Assembly: GCA_035048495.1 (NCBI GenBank)
Contig: CM068549.1
Span: 2,823,059-2,887,058, forward strand
From: Euptelea pleiosperma
Lineage: Eukaryota > Streptophyta > Magnoliopsida > Ranunculales > Eupteleaceae
DNA: 64,000 nucleotides
Direction: 5' to 3'
The notes beneath the pieces were generated by a model. It saw nothing but the letters and a program-made list of their open reading frames with translations. It did no database searches and had not been told where the DNA came from. Position 1 is the first letter of the stretch. Each line of letters opens with the position of its first letter. Positions 11,268 to 20,728 of this stretch are shown one piece after another. The position numbers and the translations under genes are program-made.

Positions 11268-11585
11268 GTTTGTTGGTCTTTTTAGATAGCTTTATCTATT
11301 AAGGAATTTGAGGTTGTTTTGTCTATGATAATGGACATGATGGACAAGATTTTTATCTAATTTGAGAGTAAATCTGTTTTAAATGGTCTGTAGTAACAGT
11401 TACAATGTAGAAATTGATCCAGATTTTGCCACTTTTTTCTATAAGATGCCCTTAATTCCCTTTATTGTATGGTTTAAAATAACAGTTATTGGAGCAGCTC
11501 TCACATGATCTCAAAGTAGTGTAATTTTCAGGTAATTGGCTTATGATCCTATAGCTTATTAAACTAAAAATGAGGTATCAAATGA

Positions 11586-11883
11586 GGGGGCGTTTGGGAA
11601 CGAGAAGCAAAAGCACTTCTACTTGTAGAAGCAGTTACTCGTTAATTTTTTACCTCCAAAAAAATCATAGAAATTAAAAGCGTTGGATGCGCTCTAATTT
11701 TTGAGATGTAATTTCTCTTACAAGTTAAAAGCTAAAAACTTTAGCTTTGGTTTTAAGTTAGTTTTAACTTTTCGAAAGTTAAAACATATGAAACACATCA
11801 ATCCAAACTAACTTTTTAACCTAATTTTTGGCTTATAAAATTCAATAATTAATTTACTTATTTTTGTGTTGCCAAACGCCCCC
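11586..11883. mobile_element. MITE with GGGGGCGTTTGG terminal inverted repeats
   Basis: A perfect 12-bp inverted pair: GGGGGCGTTTGG at 11586-11597, and its complement ending at 11883. The interior is AT-rich and non-coding. I could not see a matching target duplication, so the superfamily is undecided. Confidence 0.6.
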
Positions 11884-12538
11884 TTATTATAATACAAGAA
11901 AGCTTTTATATAAAAGAAAGATAAAGCTTTCATATAACATCCCAACTATCCATCTAAGCCATTGAACCCTCAAAATATCTTTACCCTCCATTTTCAATAA
12001 AAGGTCCCAAAATGCACAACATAGCACTACACTAAATCCTATTTCCCTTAGAATTCACATCAGTGACGTAGTAGAATGAAGATCTATAGTAAATTCAGTA
12101 ATCAAGCTGATTGGGACCTGTTTGGAAAGCGGAAAAATTGGGCTAGTTGCAACATTGAACTGATTCTTCCAGGCTGCTAGGCCCTGAAAAGACGTGAGAT
12201 CTCATTTAAAACCTACTCTTGAAAATCAAGCATCATACAAATTAATAAGACTAATTCAATGTATGAAATATACCTTCATCACATTCAAGGTTCAAAGTTT
12301 AATATCCAGTAGGGATACCCAGCTTTCTCACCATTAATGGGGGGGAAAAAGTTCAATTACATGAAGGTTCTAAAGTTCAAAACAATCTCAACTCATACTT
12401 TAGGTAAAATTCTAGCAATAATAAAGCACAAAAAACTTGGACCTAATCTCAACTTTTCTGCTTGTCAAAAATTAAAACAAAACTCCATTCTGGGTATTAT
12501 GGTCCATTCTTTAGCTCTTCCATCAACAATACCAATTC

Positions 12539-12684
12539 CTAGGTATTTGCATTCGTATCATTCTTGCTAGTCTTGCTCTTTTTCTTCTTTTTCATATCAG
12601 TTTGATTTTCAGGGGCAACATGGCCACCATACATGTCAAGAAGACTCCTGTGCAACAAGAAAAAAAAAAACAAAAAGTTAGCAC

Positions 12685-12727
<43 letters not shown>

Positions 12728-14496
12728 TCACTTCTCATCTTTTAGCTTTGCATTTGATTCTTGAGAATTAACAAGCAGATGAAGCTTCATGTTTTCAGGA
12801 CAAGGCTCCACCTTTGATTCAAGTAGTTTGCTTTTGTCATCAATCTCTTTCCTGCTCAATTCAAACACAAAAAGAAAATCAAGGGGAAGAAATAAATAAG
12901 CTTCAAAAATAAAGCTCAGAACAAAAGAGAAAAACTTCTCTCACTTCTCATCAACAATGGATTGCTTCGTTTTCGATTCATCTCCAACCGCCAAATCTTG
13001 GTTCATGTCATTAATCTTTGCACCCTTAGACTCATGCCCTTCATTCTCTTTACAGGCATTACTCATATTATCACCCATAGTTAAATCTTCATCCCTAGTT
13101 CTCTTTTTATTTTTCTTCTTCTTCTTGGGTGTCCCAGTGTTTCTAGTCCCATCCTCATTAGATGCTAGTGAGGAATCACAGGCCTGAACAGTAGTTTCCC
13201 TGTTTTCATTAATCAGATGAGATACATTACTACTGTAAATACATAGTAATAAGCATACTCTTGATTATAAAACAAACACTCTCACCATTGTTGTACAACA
13301 GCATCTATCTTCCTCTTCCTCTTCGAGCATATAACTTGATAATTGTCATCGTCAACATTTTCTTTCTCAGCTGTTTTCTTATCTGATTTTTTAAAAATGG
13401 GTTTTCTTTTATAAAAGGAGGAAATGAAGAGTGTATCATCTTCATCCTCACTGTTACAGGTGATCACAGGTGCAGTAGTTTTCTTTTTTAGTTGTTGAGA
13501 AACGACATGATCATTCTCATCAGAGTAGCTAACCTCGTACTTCTTCTTAAGACGTCTGAGGCCACTGTTCCTCCCTGTAACTGGAATTAAAACAAAAAAA
13601 AAAATCATAACAAACAAGAACATCTTCACCTATTCAACTTGATTAGATGACCATAAACTCTAAAATGCATACATACCTCCCGTTTTTGGCTGAGGCGAAG
13701 GGGGTTCTATTTCAATGTCGCCATCATTGATAAAAGTATCCTCAGAATCATAACTGGAGTAACCATCTCCAGACTGATCACTCTCAGTCTCAGCAATATC
13801 TTCCCCATAAGAATTGCTTTAGATTGTGTTAAGAAAATCATGCATAATGGGGTTTTCTCAATTATCATTTTGTTTTAAGAAATCTAATAAAAAAAAAAGG
13901 ATACGAATCATCATCATTGATATCACTGTGCTTGTTGAAATGGAAATGGCTTTGGCGGTTGCTGTGATTCAGGTAGTAGCCGCTGAGATAAACACTTCGA
14001 GGGCCGTCGACGTTGAAAACAATTGGTTTCTTCTCCTCCTCAAACTCGAGATGGAGTGAGCACGTCTCTGCTCTCTCAGGCAACAGTGAGCATATAAGAA
14101 TTGGACGACTCTCATGTCCTATAGTACATTTAACCATACTCTTCTTCATCGTAGGCGCATGACTACCGCAATCTGCCAATGTCGCCTGTTCCATGTAAAA
14201 CAAAAATCAACATCTCTAAACAAAATCTCATGACCAGGGAAAACAAAAACCCCATTAAAGATAACTGATGGGATTCCGAAACATACCTGAGTGATGCAAA
14301 GTCTTCCTAGCCCAGTCTTGTTTCGATGAACGTAAGGGTCACTGGGCTTCACTTTCACTCCTGAAAAGAGTAAAACACCAACAACAACAACAGCAACAAA
14401 AAATTACTATCTTTTTGAGAGAGAAAGTCCTGATCTCCACACCAAAAGTAAAACTATCTTGAGAGAGAGAGAGAGAGAGAGACCCCAAAAAGTCAT
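12539..14496 (-). CDS. Nucleoplasmin-like domain protein of the FKBP43/FKBP53 type, lacking the FKBP domain (8 exons, 428 aa)
   Basis: Related plant proteins are nuclear histone chaperones with a C-terminal peptidyl-prolyl isomerase. Exons (minus strand) are 14484-14496, 14287-14360, 13905-14185, 13677-13816, 13286-13580, 12945-13199, 12732-12851 and 12539-12647. All junctions are GT-AG and in phase, giving 428 residues. The start MTFWGVKVKPSDPYVH is the signature opening of the nucleoplasmin-like domain, which runs to about residue 105 with KKSMVKCTIG, CSLLPE, LEFEEE and GPRSVYLSGYYL. A linker with YGEDIAETES and FINDGDIEIEPPSP follows, and then alternating acidic and lysine-rich blocks (KKKKKNKKR, KKKKKSKTSK) suited to histone binding and nuclear import. 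It stops at TAG 12539-12541. Known relatives continue here into an FKBP isomerase domain, which is absent. The tiny first exon (13 nt) was set by the MxFWG motif. It could be a truncated paralogue or a chaperone-only form. Confidence 0.82.
12689..12724. repeat. (GA)n microsatellite in intron 7 of the nucleoplasmin-like gene
   Basis: A pure GA run lies within the intron between exons 7 and 8. A second GA run (about 14461-14482) lies immediately downstream of the 13-nt first exon and forms its donor-side intron start. Confidence 0.9.
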
Positions 14497-15647
14497 TTCC
14501 ACCGATTCACAGAAGGCAAAATAAAGAATGGCGAACTGGTTGTTAATATATGCAAGGAATGGTGATGAATATTAATTATTAAGAGCAGAGAAAACGAAGC
14601 GCCAAAGCACCGACTTACTTTTGGTGATTATAGAGTACTTTTGTTTCCAATGGGATTGGTGATCTATGGTCGTTGGATTTTAGCATTTTTCATTGGGGGA
14701 GTTCTAGCCGTTTGATTTGAGCATTTTTTTGGGTAATCAAATCCAATTACTAGAAATCACCAATGAAGTTTATTTTTTGTGTGTAGACCGCTATGGGATG
14801 GGCCAAACGTGGACCATGGGATCAATGGGACCCATATGATTGGATCTTTGATCAATCACGTGGACCCCACATGTCTTGTGGGCAAACACACTAAAAGTAT
14901 CTTGTTGCCAATACTAATTTTGTATCTCATGTGATTGCACTTGATATGGTGTGTTGCAGGCTATTATATTAACCAGTCTCGCAAGTTTCAAACATCATAG
15001 ATTCCACCGTCCAAAATGCATTTCCTCTCTTGTAGAAGATGAATCAATGGCTGATTTTTTGTGAGGATGATCTCCTCACCATATAGATCAGCCCATTCTG
15101 AAATTTCTTATCCCATCAAATGTGGTTTTCAAGTTACACGGAAAAAATAGACGGCCCATAATTCTTCTTCAACTTCTAAACCAGTCTACTAATATCGGAA
15201 TAATTTGAATTTTTGCGAGGATGATCTCCTCACCATAGAGATCATCCTCACCAAAAATCAGCCATTGATTCATCTTCTATGTGGGTCCGTAAAAGGGAAG
15301 AGGGAATACTATTCAATTGCGTGGACCGCGGGCCAAACTGGGATCAAAATGCAAAGCCCAGACCCAGTACTTATAAGAAGCGAAGCCGGGGCTCACGAGC
15401 CAGATTTACACCCCTAGCTGCAGCCATTGAAAGATAATCTTTTTAAACTGTGTAACATGCATGACTAAAAATAGCGAAGAAATTGAAGATGGAAACCGGT
15501 AAGCGAGAGGAGGGACCAAAATTCCCGTACAAATATGAGAAAACTCTCTTAGCGCCTCATCAAGACTAGAGATTTTTTGGTCTGCACTTTCCAAAAAAAT
15601 TCACAACTATGCCACTGCCATGAAACGACCAAAATGGATACCTAAAC
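14497..15647. other. Intergenic region upstream of the nucleoplasmin-like gene
   Basis: No gene is recognised. It contains the repeat related to 8195-8350 (about 14650-14790) and the foldback element at 15033-15279. The promoter of the minus-strand gene should lie just above 14496, but I see no clear TATA box. Confidence 0.5.
15033..15279. mobile_element. Foldback MITE with ~40-bp inverted arms
   Basis: The left arm from 15033 (TAGAAGATGAATCAATGGC and onwards to about 15075) is repeated in inverse near-perfectly in the right arm ending at 15279. The right half also contains an internal hairpin, GGATGATCTC against GAGATCATCC, near 15221-15250. It is non-coding. Confidence 0.7.
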
Positions 15648-15738
15648 CATGGTTTTAAAAACGGCCGTCGAAACGGTTTTAATGGCTGTTTAAATGGTAA
15701 CGCTCCAAGCCCGTTTCCGTTAAAACTGTTTAAACACG

Positions 15739-17036
15739 TGTGGGTGCCGTATTTTCCAGCAAGTCAAAATTGGACACGTATCTCTGGCTTAGCACGTGCG
15801 GTTTCAAATACACGACGCGTGTTAAAAGACAGCACGCGAGAGTTAATGCGCTGGAATCATCATCAAGAGCAATAAACTGCCAATCGTGTCGCTCGATTTC
15901 CATTACTTGGAAATGCCACGTGTCAGGATTGTTTTATCGACACATGGAAGTGATGCTGACAGAGAATATTAGCGTCTCAGCCTTTAATATGTCGGGAAGT
16001 ATTCAATCTTGCCCGACATATTGATGAGTCTCATCCCACCGAGATCAACTGGATAGACGGGATCTTTTACAATCTCATCCCGGGAACTCAAGGTTCTCAT
16101 CCCGGGAAAACTCAAGTATATCATCCCGGGAACTCCAAACATGTCATCCCGGGAACTCATCCTGGCAATTCAAGTATATCATCCCGGGAACTCCAAACAT
16201 GTCATCCCGGGAACTCATCTTGGCAACTCAGGTATATCATCCCGGGAACTCCAAATATGTCATCCCGGGAACTCATCCTGGTAACTCAAAGTATAGATTC
16301 CCGGGAACTCTAAACATCTCATCCCGGGACATCCTCCCGGCAAGGTCAAATTATTGGCTGGATGCATTTATCCCGACAAGGTCATCAGACTTGCTTGACG
16401 GGATCTATTTCAATATTATCCCGTCAAAGCCAGATAATGTCAAATGACTTACGTGGCAGGATCTCTTACATACGAGGTAAGTATTCTGAATACCATCGAT
16501 TTCTTAACTAATGAATATTGGCCACGTGGCAGCTAGTTGAATTATCACGAATTCGACATCACCTTATCTGAACACCTGACACGGAGGATGCCACCTCAGT
16601 ATTATTTCAGTTATTTCAGGTATAACTGAATCAAGAAAGTCAAAGTTTAAACCGACAGATTCTGTTTTATAACAGAATCTATCTGAGTCATCATTGACTG
16701 ATAATGACTAGACACGTGGAAGGTGAGTCACGCCAGTTCCAAGGCTATAAATACAAGACCTTCAGAACTGAGAAAAGGATCTTGCTCTCCAGATCCAGAT
16801 AGCTTAAACTCTGAAATCTTTTACTATTTCCTAAAACCTGTTACATTTCCCAAGCTGACTTGAGCATCGGAGCCTTGTCAACAGGTACAACCAAATCTCA
16901 TCTGGAGATCATCCTATCCTTCGCAGAGGAGAAAGCAGTTTCATCCTGGAGCATCAGAGTCGTCCGATCATCACCATAATCCGAATCGTCTGACCTCAAA
17001 GATTGTGTGGGTTAGATCAGATATTTTTCCCCCACA
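15739..17036 (+). repeat. G1 5' LTR
   Basis: It runs from TGTGGGTGCCG to TTCCCCCACA. It holds a perfect 11-bp inverted repeat AATATGTCGGG/CCCGACATATT (15986-16022) and about ten copies of CATCCCGGGAACTC (16075-16335). A 10-bp-stem hairpin lies at 16657-16680, with W-box-like (TTGACT) and G-box-like (ACACGTGG) motifs downstream, then a TATA box. Confidence 0.95.
16745..16753 (+). promoter_or_regulatory. TATA box of G1 5' LTR
   Basis: CTATAAATA follows the conserved U3 block with TTGACT and ACACGTGG motifs. The same sequence is at 30519-30527 in the 3' LTR, and GTATAAATA sits at the equivalent places in G2 (35511 and 47911). It would drive the genomic RNA. Confidence 0.8.
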
Positions 17037-17041
17037 TCTTT

Positions 17042-17050
17042 TGGCGCCGT
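17042..17050 (+). promoter_or_regulatory. G1 primer binding site (tRNA-Asp-like)
   Basis: TGGCGCCGT begins five bases after the LTR end and matches the complement of the 3' end of plant tRNA-Asp for nine bases. The same motif is present in G2 at the equivalent place. Confidence 0.7.
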
Positions 17051-17102
17051 CTGTGGGAAACGACTAGAAGTTTTCCGTTCTAAGAGATATTCGATTCGAA
17101 CA

Positions 17103-19295
17103 ATGGTGGATACCAGACGCACAGGTCTCAGGAGTGGACGAGAGAAGAATCCGACTAGCGATCTCAGAGATGCTATTACGGAGGGGAGAAGAGCGAGAGA
17201 ATTGGACAATCAGCAGAAGATGATTGCCCAATTGCGCGAAGAGAATGAGGAGTTGAAGCAGCGGATGACTGTTGAACGAACTGGTGATTATACATCTGGT
17301 GCAGCAGGGCGTAGTCACCAGGAGAAAAGTCATTTCCATTCAGACAGATCGAATTCAGAGGAATCTGTCTTGCGAAATCCACGTAGTAGACGTGGAGATT
17401 CCCATATTCCGCTTCCAGAGAAGCGTCATAAAGCCGAGTCTTCCTGCCAGCGAAGCTCGGATCATATTCAGCCAGAAACCAGGAAGCAGATAGCTGATCT
17501 AGTAGCTGAGATGATGGGAAAGAAAGAAACATTGGCTGATAAAATGACAGCAATGGCAACGAGAATTCCTAGAGATTCTCCTTTTACAGAAGAGATACAG
17601 GGATACCGTGCCCCAAAATCTTTTTCTTATCCTAAATTTTCGATATTCACAGGAGAGACAAATCCTGTGAATCACGTACTTCGCTTCAGAAAGGCGATGA
17701 CGATGTGGGAGTTTCAAGACGAACTCCTCTGCAGGATGTTCCCTTCCACTTTAAGCGACGATGTATTGATCTGGTTTAACCAGATAGCCCCCCGACCCAT
17801 TTCTGACTTCACAAAGTTGAGTACTCTCTTCATCACTCGATATTCTTGCAACAGATTACATAAGAATGATGTCGATGTGCTATTTAATGTACATTGTGAT
17901 CAGAAAGAAACCTTGCGAGATTTTACAAAGAGATTCCGTACTCTCATGACCACAGTGGAAGACTGTGATGATAAGCATGCCGTTACAGCCTTTCGCAAGG
18001 CATTATCCACGAGTTCTGGACTATACATGTCTCTAACGAAGAATAGGCCAGTGAGTATGGAAGCCCTGTTTCTTCGAGTAGAGAAATACTCTAAACTTGA
18101 GGACGACACACTCCAGCGAGGCCCAGGAGTGGCTATATCTGTGAATGAAGTGAAGAAGGCCCCGACCTCCAGCAAAATTTCGAAGGGAAAGCAAAAAGCT
18201 GTAGCTGAGATCATCACGACGGCAGAGATTCCCGTGAAGGTACCAGAGAAGTCGGGGAGCACGGGGCAGTATCCCCGTCGAGAGAGAAGGATTTTTACAT
18301 CCTTGAACAAGACCATTAGTCAGATATTTGATCTGATTAAAAACGAGAAGTATCTCCAATATCCCCGACCAATGAGGCCGGATTTGAAGGGAGACAGAGA
18401 TATGAATCTGTTCTGTGCCTTCCACCAAGAAGCAGGGCACATAACCAATAAATGCTGGGCGCTGAAGCATAAGATTGAGGACCTGATTAACCAAGGCTTT
18501 TTGCAACAGTTTATTGCCAGCACGACTGGGGCAGTAGCTGGAGTCGAGGTTCTCAAGAAGGATAAGAACCCCGTTAAACAGCAAGAGCGTGGGTTGGTAA
18601 TTGATGTGATACACGGGGGAGGACGGCAACTATCCCGTGGAGAGACAGAGAGGGTGGACAGGATTAAAATCAGGAAGGTTGAACACCTGAATGAGATCTT
18701 GCACCTGTCAATGGGACCTAGAATCACAGATCCCGTGGAGATGATGGAGAGCACTGACGCAGCGATTTTCTTCTCCGACAAAGATCTCGTGGGAGTAGAT
18801 CATCCACATTCAGATGCGCTAGTGCTCACTTTGCCTGTAGGTAATTATGAGGTGAAGCGTCTGTTGATTGATCCGGGGAGCTCAGCAGAGATTTTATTTG
18901 CAGAGGCTTATCGAAAGATGGGTTTTAACCCGTCAGATCTCATCCAGAGCAATGTTCCTCTGGTCGGATTCAATGGCCAGAGAGAATATGCAAAGGGAAA
19001 GATAATTCTGCCAGTAAAGACGGGACCGATCACGTCTATGGTCGAATTTCTTGTTCTAGATACACCATCCCCCTACAACGGCATCTTGGGGAGAGGCTGG
19101 ATACATGAAGTCAAGGGGGTACCGTCTACTTATCATCAATTGTTCCGATTCCCGACTGCTCACGGGATTATGGAGCTCAAGGGAGATCAGGCCATCTCGG
19201 CAAAATGCTATGCCATGGCCCTGAAATCGAAGCAGGTCCCAGTCCTGGAGGATCATCATGGAGGGGGAACTTCGTCCGTAGTTATGGAAAAATAG
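17103..19295 (+). CDS. G1 gag-protease polyprotein (730 aa, ends at leaky UAG)
   Basis: Gag packages the element RNA into cytoplasmic particles; the protease cleaves the polyprotein. It starts at the first ATG after the leader (MVDTRRTGLRSG), with a charged coiled-coil-like stretch at residues 25-60. The gag domain spans about residues 180-335 (LCRMFPSTLSDDVLIWF, then FTKRFRTLMTTVEDCD). Near residue 438 is a zinc-knuckle-like motif, C-x2-H-x4-H-x4-C (CAFHQEAGHITNKC), with His in place of the usual second Cys. The aspartic protease active site reads LLIDPGSSAEIL near residue 590, with IDPGSS in place of the usual DTG or DSG. The frame ends at TAG 19293-19295, and the RT frame continues in phase directly after it. 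G2 at 35869-38057 is a decayed homologue. Confidence 0.93.
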   Translation: MVDTRRTGLRSGREKNPTSDLRDAITEGRRARELDNQQKMIAQLREENEELKQRMTVERTGDYTSGAAGRSHQEKSHFHSDRSNSEESVLRNPRSRRGDSHIPLPEKRHKAESSCQRSSDHIQPETRKQIADLVAEMMGKKETLADKMTAMATRIPRDSPFTEEIQGYRAPKSFSYPKFSIFTGETNPVNHVLRFRKAMTMWEFQDELLCRMFPSTLSDDVLIWFNQIAPRPISDFTKLSTLFITRYSCNRLHKNDVDVLFNVHCDQKETLRDFTKRFRTLMTTVEDCDDKHAVTAFRKALSTSSGLYMSLTKNRPVSMEALFLRVEKYSKLEDDTLQRGPGVAISVNEVKKAPTSSKISKGKQKAVAEIITTAEIPVKVPEKSGSTGQYPRRERRIFTSLNKTISQIFDLIKNEKYLQYPRPMRPDLKGDRDMNLFCAFHQEAGHITNKCWALKHKIEDLINQGFLQQFIASTTGAVAGVEVLKKDKNPVKQQERGLVIDVIHGGGRQLSRGETERVDRIKIRKVEHLNEILHLSMGPRITDPVEMMESTDAAIFFSDKDLVGVDHPHSDALVLTLPVGNYEVKRLLIDPGSSAEILFAEAYRKMGFNPSDLIQSNVPLVGFNGQREYAKGKIILPVKTGPITSMVEFLVLDTPSPYNGILGRGWIHEVKGVPSTYHQLFRFPTAHGIMELKGDQAISAKCYAMALKSKQVPVLEDHHGGGTSSVVMEK

Positions 19296-19336
19296 CAATT
19301 AGAGCGCATCCCGGCAAGTCTGGAGCAGACTGCGCT
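19293..19336 (+). promoter_or_regulatory. Predicted stop-codon readthrough element between gag-protease and RT
   Basis: TAG (19293-19295) is followed by CAATTA, fitting the UAG-CAR-YYA context known from tobacco mosaic virus. After a 7-nt spacer comes a stem: AGCGC (19303-19307) pairs with GCGCT (19332-19336), and AGTCTG (19317-19322) pairs with CAGACT (19326-19331) around a GAG loop, leaving a 9-nt bulge on the 5' side. The equivalent site in G2 (38055-38097) keeps UAG-CAA-UCA and the same stems with a changed loop. Confidence 0.75.
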
Positions 19337-20213
19337 GACCCGGGAAGGTGACATTGAGCAAGGGACAAGTCCCACAGTTGAGGAGACTGATCAGGTTAAC
19401 CTCGGTAGTGAGGAAAACCCAAAGTATACTTATATCGGGGCTGGATTATCTGCGGAAGAAAAAATATCCTTCACTGATTTTCTCAAATCTTATATGGATG
19501 TTTTCGCATGGTCATTTAACGATATGCCGGGTATTTCTCCCGACATTTCCTGCCACCATCTACAGGTAAATAGAGATCATTTACCTGTGAAACAGAGACC
19601 TCGGAGGATTGCTCCAGAGAAGCAGCAGGCAGTCCAGGAAGAGATTGATAAACTCCTGGAGGCCGGATTCATCCGCGAAGTCAACAATGCACAATGGTTA
19701 GCCAACATAGTGGCTGTTCCGAAGAAGAATGGGAAAATCAGAGTCTGCATAGACTTCACACACTTGAATAAAGCCTGCCCTAAAGATCCATATCCTTTGC
19801 CGAGGATTGATCAACTGGTTGACGCAACCTCGGGATATGAGATCTTATCTTTCATGGATGGGTATTCGGGTTATAATCAGATCCCTCTGTATGAGCCAGA
19901 TCAGGAGATGACAGCCTTCACGACTGATAGGGGCGTCTTTTGTTACAGAGTGATGCCTTTTGGTCTCAAGAATGCGGGAGCCACTTACCAACGTCTCGTT
20001 AATAAAATGTTCCATGATATGATTGGCGTGACGATGGAGGTGTATATAGACGATATGATGGTTAAAACAAGGACCCGGGAATTACATCTGGGAGATCTCG
20101 GGAAAACGTTTGATCGTCTTCGAGAGTATCAAATGAAACTCAATCCTGCCAAGTGCGTCTTTGGAGTGACCTCAGGGAAATTTCTAGGTTATCTCATTAC
20201 GAGGCGAGGAATT
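19296..20213 (+). CDS. G1 pol, part 1: reverse transcriptase (interrupted)
   Basis: This is reverse transcriptase for copying element RNA into DNA inside particles. The reading frame is the same as gag-protease and is open from the codon after the UAG; there is no separate start in a good context, which supports expression by readthrough. Visible motifs in order are HLPVKQRPRRIAPEKQQAV, the EAGFIREV linker, VPKKNGKIRVCIDFTHLN, LSFMDGYSGYNQI, MPFGLKNAGATYQRLVN, the catalytic box YIDDMMVK, and GKFLGYLITRRGI. Coding is cut exactly at the S-element insertion (target GAATT at 20209-20213) and resumes in phase at 22830. Confidence 0.92.
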
Positions 20214-20663
20214 TGATATTCGCTCAAAAGTGCTTATTTTAAGCACTTATCCTGTTAGCGTTATCGCACTCTCCTACGTAAAACTGCTCTAATTATCCAC
20301 TTTTCTACGTAAGAGTCTATCTCATTGCGTAAAACACACTTTTCTGGACGAAATGGTATATTTGCATGCATTAAACACATTTTTGGAAGTCTAGATATAA
20401 AGCCGTTCTGATTGAGTCTCATTACGCGCTTCTTTTGTCGCAGGAAACCCGATCAGACGGTTCTCAAGACTGGTGGGCCCACAATCAACCTACAATGCCT
20501 TTAATCAAAGCATAAAGAGCCAGTGGACTTGGACAAAAAGATGTAGGCCAAAGACGGGAGAGCCAGAGAGTCGGAAAAGCCTGAGAGAAGATTAAGAGAG
20601 AAGGAGAGGCAAGCCCTCAAAGAAGAGACTAAGGAGATTAAAGCTTATCAACTAACACAAGAT

Positions 20664-20728
20664 GAGGACTTGCTCAATTGGTAAAGCATGCAGAAGACCA
20701 AGTCAAAGACCAAGGTTCAAGCCCCTAT
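20664..20728 (+). other. tRNA-like module with Pol III A and B boxes in S-A
   Basis: The A-box match TTGCTCAATTGG (20670-20681) is within a D-arm-like TGCT...AGCA stem. It is followed 32 nt later by the B-box match GGTTCAAGCCC (20714-20724). The order and spacing are those of a tRNA gene. The acceptor and anticodon arms do not fold convincingly, so it is tRNA-derived and not a working tRNA gene. Comparable modules occur in S2, S3, S-B and S-C. Confidence 0.6.

Larger units (their letters stand above)
10412..12538. other. Intergenic region between convergent genes, with MITE-like repeats
   Basis: No further exons are recognised. Three MITE-like stretches are listed separately. I looked on the minus strand for exons of an FKBP isomerase domain belonging to the neighbouring gene and saw none, apart from a possible remnant just after its stop codon (about 12500-12538). 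Confidence 0.5.

Noticed and set aside
13582..13629. Signal-peptide-like start MKMFLFVMIFFFVLIP on the minus strand
   Set aside because: This hydrophobic stretch is the T-rich intron before exon 5 of the nucleoplasmin-like gene; the acceptor at 13581-13582 removes it.
15740..16024. Open frame near the start of the Tat LTRs (MGAVFSSKSK...), also at 29445-29798 and 47083-47559
   Set aside because: It lies at the very start of the LTR, would begin at a GTG codon, has no recognisable domain and diverges in its second half between G1 and G2 with the repeat arrays. Repetition alone explains its recurrence.
19348..19569. Separate small gene between gag-protease and RT
   Set aside because: It is in a different frame from the conserved RT N terminus, which is continuous in the gag frame across this interval.
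20664..20728. Functional tRNA gene
   Set aside because: A and B boxes are good but the acceptor and anticodon stems do not pair, and the module recurs in a dispersed repeat. I call it tRNA-derived only.
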